In this document: positions 7,510-14,930 of the stretch, one piece after another | Layout of the letters: the number at the start of each line of letters is the position of its first letter | Position numbering within the stretch: position 1 is the first letter of the stretch | Source: Prevotella sp. | Lineage (GTDB): Bacteria > Bacteroidota > Bacteroidia > Bacteroidales > Bacteroidaceae | NCBI GenBank assembly: GCA_016283605.1 | Contig: JAEENF010000022.1 | Span: 1 to 22,435, forward strand | Direction: 5' to 3' | Length of the DNA: 22,435 bases | The notes under the pieces: model-generated | Databases searched by the model: none | Told to the model about the DNA's origin: nothing | Seen by the model: only the letters and a program-made list of their open reading frames with translations | Program-made: the position numbers and the translations under genes

Positions 7510-10500
7510 ATGATTTGCGAACATTGTCATAAAGAAAACAGAAGCATAGCGAAGTTCTGTAAGTGGTGTGGAAAACCGCTTGCCAGTCAGAATCTGTTAG
7601 ACAGGCTGGTAGGACTTGACGAGGTTAAGAAACAGCTGAAGACCATCGTCGATACGTATGCTTTCCTTCGTTCCAGAAAGGATATTGCTCAGGTAAGAGT
7701 ATCCGTCAACACCATTATTATAGGTGAGACGGGAACGGGTAAGACTGCTTTGGCGGAAATCCTGCGTGATTACTTCTACCAGAACAAGATTATCGAGAAA
7801 CCGAAACTGACGATGGTAGATGCTGTTGACTACCAGCGTTTTGTGGATAAATGGGATGACAACATCAAGAAGGCGAAGGGTGGCATCCTGTTCTTTGACA
7901 ATGTTCAGAAACTATTGCCTGATAAATATTCCAATCAGGTCAATCCGCTCGACAAGCTGTTTGTGGAGATGGATAAATGGGAAGACAATCCTATCGTCAT
8001 CATGTCTGGTCTTCCCAAGGGTCTTGACGACTTCCTGGAGAGTAACCCTGCCGTTGCCAATCGATTTAAGTATACTTTCCGTCTGCCGACACCAGGCTAT
8101 CAGGAGTTGACGGATATCTGTAAGCTGACGCTGAAGACACGTTATGGTATTACTGATTATACGCCAGAGGCCGACGATCAGTTGAGGCGTTTCTTCAAGT
8201 ATCAGGTGAAAATCAAGGATGAAACCTTCGGCTATGCCCATCTGGCACTCAAGACGGCAGAAGATGTGTTCACCCAGTTTATCACTCGTGGGGCTGATGC
8301 AACCGTTGTTGAGAAGAGTGATATCAAGGGATACGTCCCTGAGGAGCGTTCCGTAGACGATATCCTCAGCGATCTGGATACCTTCATCGGTATGGATGAA
8401 GTGAAGAGCGCTGTCAGGGAGATTGCCTATGCCGTTCAGAATGCCGTACAACGTGCGGAGCGCGGTCTCGGTGAACAGGAGAAGATGTCGATGCACATTA
8501 TCCTAACGGGTAATCCCGGTACAGGTAAAACGACTATAGCCCGTAAGCTGGGAGAGATCCTGGCCGCGATAGGATATCTGGACAGCGGACATGTGGTCGA
8601 AGTGGACCGTGCCATGATGGTCAGTCCCTATCAGGGTGAGACACCAAAGGTCGTCGATCGTCTTTGCGACAAGGCTATGGGTGGCATCCTGTTTGTCGAT
8701 GAGGCTTATACTCTGGCTCCGGTGAATGCTTCAGGTGAACGTGACAACCAAGGCGCGCAGGCCTTGGAGAAACTGATGAAGCGTATGGAGGATGACCGCG
8801 GAAAGTTCGTTGTCATTGCTGCAGGTTATCGTACGGAAATGGACAACCTCTTCCGCATTAATCCTGGTTTCCGAAGCCGCTTCAACTACTTCCTGAATAT
8901 TGAGGATTATACGCCCGAGCAGTTGTATCAGATCATGCTGGTCTTTGCAAAGGAAAAGAAGTATATCTTCTCTGAGCAGGCTGAGGCTCTGACAAAGAAG
9001 ATGATCTCAGAACTTCACAAGTCGCGTGACAAGGATTTTGCCAATGGTCGTACGATGCGTTCACTCTTTGATCAGATCTGTAAGAAGCAGGCTCAACGTC
9101 TACAGGGTAAGGACATCTCGACGATGAGCAATGAACAGTTGATGACCATTGAGGACCAAGACATACCATACGAGGCACCAAAGGCCGTTGACTACACAGA
9201 GTGTTTGAAGAAGCTCGACGGATTGGTCGGTCTTGCTGGCGTGAAGAAAGAGATTTCCAATCTTGCTGCCTTCCTTAATCTTCAGATCAAACGTGGTGAG
9301 ACCAATACGTTCCAAGGTAAACACTATGTCTTTACAGGTAATCCGGGAACGGGTAAGACAACCGTAGCCCGTATTATGACGGACGTGTTTAAGACACTTG
9401 GTGTCGTTTCTCGTGGACAACTCGTAGAAGCTGATCGTGCGAAGCTTGTTGCGGGCTACTCCGGCCAGACAGCGATCAAGACGAATCAGTTAGTGGATCA
9501 GGCTATCGGTGGTGTGCTTTTCATTGATGAGGCTTATACCTTGAAGTCGAACGATAGTGATTCCTTCGGCTCAGAAGCGATAGATACCTTGTTGAAACGT
9601 CTGGAAGACGATCGTGGCAAGTTCATCTGTATCGTAGCAGGATATACGGAGCAGATGCATGATTTCATTGATACGAACCCTGGTTTGAAGAGTCGTTTTA
9701 CTCAGACCATCCATTTCGACGACTATACGCCTGATGAGTTGACCCAGATATTCCTGAATTTGGCAAAGGGAAAGAGCTTTGTTATTGACGAACCGACACA
9801 GGCGGCTATCCACCGTCAGTTCGAACAGCTCTATCTGCGTCGTGACAAGAATTTCGGAAATGCCCGTGAGGCTCGTCGTATCTTCAATGAGGCGGTGGAG
9901 AAACAGAGTCAGCGACTCGTGAGTCTGATGAACGATCCCGGATTCCAGGAAGAGGATATGTATAAGCTGACTACGGCCGATCTCCCGATGGCTCAGAACG
10001 AGGCTGCACGTCCTCTCGATGAGGTTCTCAACGAACTCGATGAGTTTGTCGGCATGCGCTCTGTTAAGAATTCGATCCGTCGTCTGGCCGTACAGAGCAT
10101 GTTTATGAAACAGCGTGCTGCGATGGGGGCTGGCAATGTCCAGCAATTGGCCATGAACTTTATCCTGACGGGTAATCCCGGTACGGGTAAGACCTCTATT
10201 GCCCGTAAGATGGGCGAGGTACTTCAGGCGATGGAAATCCTGCCTACCAGTCGGGTGATTGAGGCAAGCCGTGCAACCCTCGTAGGAAAATATATGGGTG
10301 AGACGCCGAAGATCGTCAACAATATGTGTGACAAGGCCATGGGTGGTATTCTGTTTATTGATGAGGCTTATACCCTCAGCGATGGAGGTGACCAGTATGG
10401 CAAGGAAGCTATCGACACGTTGATGAAACGCATGGAGGACGACCGTGGAAAGTTCGTCGTCATTGCGGCAGGCTATAAGGATAAAATGGAAGAGTTTATG

Positions 10501-10818
10501 GCCATCAATCCAGGACTTGCAAGTCGATTTACGCATAAGTTGCAGATTGACGACTATAATGAGGATGAGTTGTTGGCCATCTTCAAGGGTATGGCTCAGA
10601 AGGAACAGTATACGCTTTCGCAGACTGCTGAGTTCAAGGCACTTGACAAGATCTATAGAATGGTAGTCAACAAGAACGAATCATGGGGTAATGCCCGTGA
10701 GATGCGTAACTTGCTTGATGCAACGATACAGAGGCTCTCGATGCGTGTGTCGCAGCTTAATCCGGATGAGGTGACGAAGGAAACCTATCAGATGATATTA
10801 CCTGAAGATATTGAATAA
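7510..10818 (+). CDS. Zinc-ribbon protein with four tandem CbbX/SpoVK-type AAA+ modules
   Basis: This 1102-residue protein starts with a zinc ribbon (C3/C6, C17/C20), then four AAA modules about 262-278 residues apart. Walker A motifs begin at G72 (GETGTGKT), G334, G610 and G888 (each GNPGTGKT). Modules 2-4 have Walker B DEAYTL (D397, D673, D951), the SRF arginine-finger region, a pore-loop Tyr (Y374, Y650, Y928) as in the Rubisco activase CbbX, and a sensor-2-like Arg motif (GRTMR, NAREAR, NAREMR). Module 1 keeps Walker A but has FFDN (128-131) instead of DE and lacks the pore-loop Tyr and sensor-2 motif, so it probably binds but does not hydrolyse ATP. The family threads or remodels protein complexes. 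It directly abuts the kinase gene and precedes the FHA gene by 5 bases. Its target is unknown; single-module relatives include CbbX and the EccA proteins of type VII secretion. Confidence 0.93.
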   Translation: MICEHCHKENRSIAKFCKWCGKPLASQNLLDRLVGLDEVKKQLKTIVDTYAFLRSRKDIAQVRVSVNTIIIGETGTGKTALAEILRDYFYQNKIIEKPKLTMVDAVDYQRFVDKWDDNIKKAKGGILFFDNVQKLLPDKYSNQVNPLDKLFVEMDKWEDNPIVIMSGLPKGLDDFLESNPAVANRFKYTFRLPTPGYQELTDICKLTLKTRYGITDYTPEADDQLRRFFKYQVKIKDETFGYAHLALKTAEDVFTQFITRGADATVVEKSDIKGYVPEERSVDDILSDLDTFIGMDEVKSAVREIAYAVQNAVQRAERGLGEQEKMSMHIILTGNPGTGKTTIARKLGEILAAIGYLDSGHVVEVDRAMMVSPYQGETPKVVDRLCDKAMGGILFVDEAYTLAPVNASGERDNQGAQALEKLMKRMEDDRGKFVVIAAGYRTEMDNLFRINPGFRSRFNYFLNIEDYTPEQLYQIMLVFAKEKKYIFSEQAEALTKKMISELHKSRDKDFANGRTMRSLFDQICKKQAQRLQGKDISTMSNEQLMTIEDQDIPYEAPKAVDYTECLKKLDGLVGLAGVKKEISNLAAFLNLQIKRGETNTFQGKHYVFTGNPGTGKTTVARIMTDVFKTLGVVSRGQLVEADRAKLVAGYSGQTAIKTNQLVDQAIGGVLFIDEAYTLKSNDSDSFGSEAIDTLLKRLEDDRGKFICIVAGYTEQMHDFIDTNPGLKSRFTQTIHFDDYTPDELTQIFLNLAKGKSFVIDEPTQAAIHRQFEQLYLRRDKNFGNAREARRIFNEAVEKQSQRLVSLMNDPGFQEEDMYKLTTADLPMAQNEAARPLDEVLNELDEFVGMRSVKNSIRRLAVQSMFMKQRAAMGAGNVQQLAMNFILTGNPGTGKTSIARKMGEVLQAMEILPTSRVIEASRATLVGKYMGETPKIVNNMCDKAMGGILFIDEAYTLSDGGDQYGKEAIDTLMKRMEDDRGKFVVIAAGYKDKMEEFMAINPGLASRFTHKLQIDDYNEDELLAIFKGMAQKEQYTLSQTAEFKALDKIYRMVVNKNESWGNAREMRNLLDATIQRLSMRVSQLNPDEVTKETYQMILPEDIE
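8665..8829 (+). repeat. Copy A of an intragenic duplication (AAA module 2)
   Basis: The Walker B block at 8665-8711 differs from 10327-10373 at only 6 of 47 bases. The downstream block at 8785-8829 differs from 10432-10476 at 5 of 45 bases. Nearly all differences are synonymous. Module 3 of the same gene is clearly more distant at both places. Confidence 0.8.
10327..10476 (+). repeat. Copy B of an intragenic duplication (AAA module 4)
   Basis: This is the partner of the block at 8665-8829. Both encode CDKAMGGILF, DEAYTL and MKRMEDDRGKFVVIAAGY almost identically. Module 3, lying between them, has VDQAIGGVLF and LKRLEDDRGKFICIVAGY instead. Confidence 0.8.
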
Positions 10819-10823
10819 GAGAT

Positions 10824-11411
10824 ATGATTATTTGCCCTACATGTAAAGAGGAGATCGATAGTGATTCCCATTTTTGTGACCAGTGTGGACAGGAATTATT
10901 TTTCTGCAACCAGTGCGGACGTGTTGGTATAGGTCGTCGTTGTACCCATTGTGGAGGTCTGATGATGTCTCCTGACCAAAAGCAACAAGCTGGACAGAAA
11001 GGTTCTGGAAGATTGTCTGAGAGCCTGGCTAATGCTTCATTAGGTGCTGTAACCAATACCAGCGTGGCACGTCCGTTGGTTCAGCAGCGTCCAACGGGAG
11101 TGGCAGCAGGTGTTCCTATGCTGACGCTTGTCAATGAGAGCCTCAATATCCGGATTGTCGGTATCAATGGCGCTGTTATCGGAAGACGTAAAGGACCATA
11201 TACTCAGTTCTTTGAGCAACAGGCATATGTGTCAGGCGCTCATGCACAACTGAAATACAAGAGTGGTGCAGGCTGGGTTATCACAGACAAACACTCTTCG
11301 AATGGAACAAAGGTGAATCAACGTCCATTACAGCCTGATGTTGATATGGCCTTGAATAATGGAGATATTGTAACCATAGCTAATATCAATCTACAAGTTA
11401 TTGTAAGATAG
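10824..11411 (+). CDS. Double zinc-ribbon plus FHA-domain protein
   Basis: The 195-residue soluble protein joins two N-terminal zinc ribbons (C4/C7 with C18/C21, and C28/C31 with C40/C43), a polar linker (about 45-100) and a C-terminal forkhead-associated domain (about 102-195). FHA domains bind phosphothreonine peptides. The usual signature residues are visible: G120-R121-R122, S137-x-x-H140 and S-S-N160-G161-T. The Arg that normally follows the Ser (S-R-x-H) is Gly here, which may alter phosphopeptide affinity. It lies 5 bases after the AAA gene and 10 bases before the PP2C gene. The likely role is an adaptor that reads kinase output and recruits the AAA protein or the four-ribbon protein through shared ribbon contacts. 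Domain calls firm; partners inferred. Confidence 0.93.
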   Translation: MIICPTCKEEIDSDSHFCDQCGQELFFCNQCGRVGIGRRCTHCGGLMMSPDQKQQAGQKGSGRLSESLANASLGAVTNTSVARPLVQQRPTGVAAGVPMLTLVNESLNIRIVGINGAVIGRRKGPYTQFFEQQAYVSGAHAQLKYKSGAGWVITDKHSSNGTKVNQRPLQPDVDMALNNGDIVTIANINLQVIVR

Positions 11412-11421
11412 AAACAGATAG

Positions 11422-12177
11422 ATGATACAGTTGGAAATTTCTGCAGCCAGCAGAGTTGGCTGTGTGCGCGAAAATAATGAAGACATGATACTCGTGGGAG
11501 ATTGTTTCATTCGCAATGATGAGTTTCATGCTAAGATAGAACTGCAGGACAAGGATCGCTACATGATGGCTGTGGCTGATGGTATGGGTGGTCATAATAG
11601 AGGAGAAATAGCGAGTAGTTTGTCTTTGTACAATCTTCAGTTTTTCTTTAATGACATCCCCTATGGCATGAATGCTGGCGAATTTAATGAGTCTATTATC
11701 GGTTGGTTGGACTCTGCCAATCATATTCTAGAATCGAAAGGACTTGTCGACCTTTCTATGAAAGGTATGGGAACGACTTTGGTGGCTTTTGCTTATTATG
11801 ATGGAGATTTCTATTCCTTGAATTGTGGAGATAGTCGTCTGTACCGTCTGCGTGACGGTCAACTTAAACAATTGACTAACGATCATTCGTTGGACAATAT
11901 GATGGGAGAGGCAAAGCATACGAGTATTATTACGAACTGTATTGGTGGAGGATGTAAGACCTCATACATTGATATTGTGCAGATGACTAATGATATCCGC
12001 AGGGGAGACGTCTATTTGCTCTGTAGCGACGGTCTGACAGATATGGTGAGTGACCATCGACTTGAAATTTTACTTCAGGATGGTGTTGATGCCGATAAGT
12101 TGTGTGATGCAGCCATAGAGCGTGGTGGACTTGACAATGTCTCGGCATGTAGGATCGATGTGAAATTATTATTATGA
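11422..12177 (+). CDS. PP2C-family Ser/Thr protein phosphatase
   Basis: This 251-residue protein is the normal size for a stand-alone bacterial PP2C (PppA/PrpC/Stp type), a metal-dependent phosphatase that reverses Ser/Thr kinase action. All core motifs are present in order: R16-ENN-E20-D21, VAD53-G54-MGGH, GMGTTL (115-120), NCGDSRLYR (134-142), LTNDHS (151-156), CSD203-G204-LTD and D238-N239. The acidic metal ligands D21, D53, D203 and D238 are all conserved. There are no membrane or extra domains, so it acts in the cytoplasm. As the fifth gene of the cassette, 10 bases after the FHA gene, it is very probably the antagonist of the kinase at 4534-7509. MetA follows after 11 bases. Confidence 0.95.
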   Translation: MIQLEISAASRVGCVRENNEDMILVGDCFIRNDEFHAKIELQDKDRYMMAVADGMGGHNRGEIASSLSLYNLQFFFNDIPYGMNAGEFNESIIGWLDSANHILESKGLVDLSMKGMGTTLVAFAYYDGDFYSLNCGDSRLYRLRDGQLKQLTNDHSLDNMMGEAKHTSIITNCIGGGCKTSYIDIVQMTNDIRRGDVYLLCSDGLTDMVSDHRLEILLQDGVDADKLCDAAIERGGLDNVSACRIDVKLLL

Positions 12178-12188
12178 TTGTATAGACT

Positions 12189-13106
12189 ATGCCTTTAAGA
12201 TTACCAGATAGACTACCGGCCATAGACCTGCTGAAGCATGAGAACATATTTGTGATGGATGACACCCGTGCGCATTCGCAGGATATCCGTCCGCTGAAGA
12301 TTGCTATTCTTAATCTGATGCCGTTGAAGATTACAACGGAGACAGACTTAATTCGTCTGCTCTCTAATACGCCTCTTCAGTTGGAAATCAGTTTTATGAA
12401 ACTTCGTAGTCATACTCCGAAGAATACGCCTATCGAGCACATGATGATGTTCTATCGTGATTTCTCAGAGATGCGTCAGGAAAAGTATGATGGTATGATT
12501 GTTACTGGTGCTCCAGTGGAACAGTTGGAGTTTGAGGATGTAGGTTATTGGGATGAGATTACCGATATCTTCGCGTGGGCGCGTACGCACGTGACGAGTA
12601 CCTTATATATATGTTGGGCTGCACAGGCTGGACTGTATTATCATTATGGCATTCCAAAGTATCCGTTAGCGATGAAGATGTTTGGCATCTTCCCTCAGAA
12701 GCCACTTGATCCACAGCTGCCGATTTTCCGTGGGTTTGATGATGAATTTATGATGCCTCACAGCCGACATACGGAAATTCGTCGGGAAGATATCTTGAAG
12801 AATCCTGAACTGACTCTTCTGGCGGAGTCTCCAGAGAGTGGCGTAAGTATTGTTATGGCACGTAACGGACGTGAGTTTTTTATCACGGGTCATCTGGAAT
12901 ACGCACCTAATACCCTTGATAATGAGTATAAGCGTGATAAGGACATCCGTAAGGATGTGGCTCCTCCGCTGAATTATTATAGGAACAATAATCCGGCTAA
13001 TCCCCCTTTGGTCACCTGGCGTTCACATGCTAATTTGTTCTATACAAACTGGGTGAACTATTACGTTTATCAAGAGACCCCGTATAATATTGAGGATATT
13101 AAATAG
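12189..13106 (+). CDS. metA: Homoserine O-acyltransferase MetA, predicted acetyl-CoA-dependent
   Basis: The 305-residue protein aligns from the first residues with E. coli MetA (MPLRLPDRLPA here, MPIRVPDELPA there). It carries the catalytic Cys142 (YICWAAQAG) and the His235/Glu237 pair (TGHLEY), plus the WRSHANLFYTNWVNYYVY C-terminus. The enzyme activates homoserine for methionine synthesis. Position 111 is Glu (GAPVEQLEF) where the E. coli succinyl-transferase has Gly. Glu111 is the residue reported to favour acetyl-CoA in the Bacillus cereus enzyme, so this is probably a homoserine O-acetyltransferase despite the metA name. It begins 11 bases after the PP2C gene with no visible promoter or room for a riboswitch, and its TAG stop is followed at once by the next start codon. 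Confidence 0.96.
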   Translation: MPLRLPDRLPAIDLLKHENIFVMDDTRAHSQDIRPLKIAILNLMPLKITTETDLIRLLSNTPLQLEISFMKLRSHTPKNTPIEHMMMFYRDFSEMRQEKYDGMIVTGAPVEQLEFEDVGYWDEITDIFAWARTHVTSTLYICWAAQAGLYYHYGIPKYPLAMKMFGIFPQKPLDPQLPIFRGFDDEFMMPHSRHTEIRREDILKNPELTLLAESPESGVSIVMARNGREFFITGHLEYAPNTLDNEYKRDKDIRKDVAPPLNYYRNNNPANPPLVTWRSHANLFYTNWVNYYVYQETPYNIEDIK

Positions 13107-14930
13107 TTGAGAGCGTTAGAATTACTTGCACCGGCAAAGAATTTGAAGTACGGCATTGCGGCTATCGACCACGGTGCCGATGCTGTTTATATCGGTGCCC
13201 CTCGTTTTGGCGCCCGTGCTGCTGTAGGAAACAGTATTGAGGATATCCGACGTCTCTGCGACTATGCGCATCCCTTTGGCGTAAAGGTCTATGTCACAGT
13301 CAATACGATCATCTATGATCAGGAGATCGAAGAAACACGTTTCTTGCTGAAAGATCTGGAAACAGTCGGTGTTGATGCTATCCTTATACAGGATATGGCT
13401 GTTTTTCAGATGCTTCGTGGTTCTTCTATTGGACTTCATGCTTCTACACAGACAGATAACCGTACTCCTGAAAAGGTACGTTGGTTGCGGAATATTGGTT
13501 TCTCCAGGGCTGTGTTGGCGCGTGAACTTTCGATTGAGGAGATAGCGGATATTCATCGTGCTGTACCTGACATGGAATTGGAGGTCTTCGTTCATGGCGC
13601 TTTGTGCGTCAGCTATTCTGGCATCTGTTATGCTTCTCAGTATTGCTTTGGTCGCAGTGCCAATCGAGGAGAGTGTGCACAGTTCTGTCGTATGAAGTTC
13701 TCCTTGCAGGATGCTGAGGGCAGGGAAGTGGAACATGACCGTTATATGCTTTCTTTGAAAGACATGAATCAGAGTGACCATATTCTGGATCTGATTGAGG
13801 CTGGTGCATCGTCGTTTAAAATTGAAGGCCGTCTGAAGGACATCTCCTATGTGAAGAATGTAACAGCGGCCTATAGTCAACGACTCAACGAGATTATCCG
13901 ACGTTTTCCAGACCAATATTGTCGAAGCTCGCGTGGCGTGTGCCACTATACTTTTACACCGGATCTTCGTAAGACTTTTAATCGAGGCTATACCACATAT
14001 TTTCTTAAAGGGCGTCAACCTGACATAGCTTCCTTCGATACTCCAAAGGCTATGGGTGAGTATGTCGGTGTGGTCAAGGAATTGCGTGGTGATTCTTTCA
14101 ATGTGGCGGGAGTTGCCAGCTTCTCCAATGGTGATGGACTTTGCTATATGGACGAGAACCGTCAGTTGGAGGGATTCCGTGCAAATAGGGTAGTGGGTAA
14201 CAGAATATATCCTTATCGTATGCCAAAAGGTCTGCATCCAGGTGTACGTCTCTACCGCAATAGTGATCAGGAGTTTGATCGTTTGCTTTCCCGTCCTAGT
14301 GCAGAACGTAAGATACCCATCCGTATGGCTTTGCGTGCTATATCAGACGGTTTTGAACTACGTGTCGAAGAAACTGTTCTTCGTGTGCCTTTCGAACATC
14401 AGCAAGCTCAGAAGTCTCCCCGTGAGAATATCATCCGCCAGCTCACAAAACTTGGCGACACCATTTATTTTTGTGAGGCAGTGGATATCCCGGACGACTT
14501 TAATTACTTTATTCCCAATAGCGTCCTTTCTGACATGCGTCGGGGGATTATTGAGCTCATCAAGACGTCGAGTTGTGAGGTGCGTGGGGTGAGAAGTGAG
14601 AACACTCATGCTACAGAACATCCTCTCCATAGTAATCTTCCTCCACAAACATCTCTCTATAGTTCACATCATTACCTTCTCAATATTTCGAATCGGCTGT
14701 CTCAAACATTTTATGGGGTGGAGGAACAGACCGCCTATGAGTTACGAGGTGGCAATGGTCCTATTATGCAGTGTCGTCATTGTATCCGTTATGCACTGGG
14801 ATATTGTATTAAACATGGAGGGCAGCGTCCTACATGGCGTGAGCCTCTCTCTCTGGTTTTAGGCGATGGCCGTCGTTTCCGTTTGGAATTTGATTGCAAG
14901 AACTGTCAGATGAATGTCTATGCATCGTAG
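13107..14930 (+). CDS. Peptidase U32-family protein (RlhA-like), TTG start
   Basis: This 607-residue U32 protein carries the family core EVFVHGALCVSYSG (159-172), with C167, C174, C180, C190 and C194 in the RSANRGECAQFCR stretch. In E. coli relatives (RlhA, TrhP/TrhO-linked systems) the corresponding cysteines hold an iron-sulfur cluster used in rRNA or tRNA hydroxylation, so a RNA-modifying role is more likely than proteolysis. A second cysteine set lies at the C-terminus: C556, C559, C567, C597 and C600. The start is a TTG immediately after the metA stop in the same frame. No ATG is available at the conserved N-terminus (RALELLAPAKN), and gagg at 13092-13095 could serve as a ribosome site. 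Residues about 489-520 look like a repeat-derived insertion. It overlaps the next gene by 17 bases. The exact RNA target is unknown. Confidence 0.9.
   Translation: MRALELLAPAKNLKYGIAAIDHGADAVYIGAPRFGARAAVGNSIEDIRRLCDYAHPFGVKVYVTVNTIIYDQEIEETRFLLKDLETVGVDAILIQDMAVFQMLRGSSIGLHASTQTDNRTPEKVRWLRNIGFSRAVLARELSIEEIADIHRAVPDMELEVFVHGALCVSYSGICYASQYCFGRSANRGECAQFCRMKFSLQDAEGREVEHDRYMLSLKDMNQSDHILDLIEAGASSFKIEGRLKDISYVKNVTAAYSQRLNEIIRRFPDQYCRSSRGVCHYTFTPDLRKTFNRGYTTYFLKGRQPDIASFDTPKAMGEYVGVVKELRGDSFNVAGVASFSNGDGLCYMDENRQLEGFRANRVVGNRIYPYRMPKGLHPGVRLYRNSDQEFDRLLSRPSAERKIPIRMALRAISDGFELRVEETVLRVPFEHQQAQKSPRENIIRQLTKLGDTIYFCEAVDIPDDFNYFIPNSVLSDMRRGIIELIKTSSCEVRGVRSENTHATEHPLHSNLPPQTSLYSSHHYLLNISNRLSQTFYGVEEQTAYELRGGNGPIMQCRHCIRYALGYCIKHGGQRPTWREPLSLVLGDGRRFRLEFDCKNCQMNVYAS

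Noticed and set aside
9571..10536. 321-codon minus-strand open frame opposite AAA modules 3 and 4
   Set aside because: It covers the conserved AAA motifs on the other strand and shows no motif or start context of its own.
3602..12177. Assignment of the cassette as a TerY-P system or a secretion-system regulator
   Set aside because: No von Willebrand A (TerY), MoxR, ClpV, Tss, EssC/EccC or WXG100 gene is visible in the window; only the kinase, PP2C and FHA themes are shared.
12178..12188. SAM riboswitch or separate promoter before metA
   Set aside because: Only 11 bases separate the genes, and the preceding sequence shows neither a TAnnTTTG box nor a riboswitch-like stem set.
13122..14237. 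371-codon minus-strand open frame opposite the U32 gene
   Set aside because: The plus strand encodes a conserved U32 protein here. The antisense product is low in recognisable structure, with His/Ile/Thr-rich composition typical of shadow frames.
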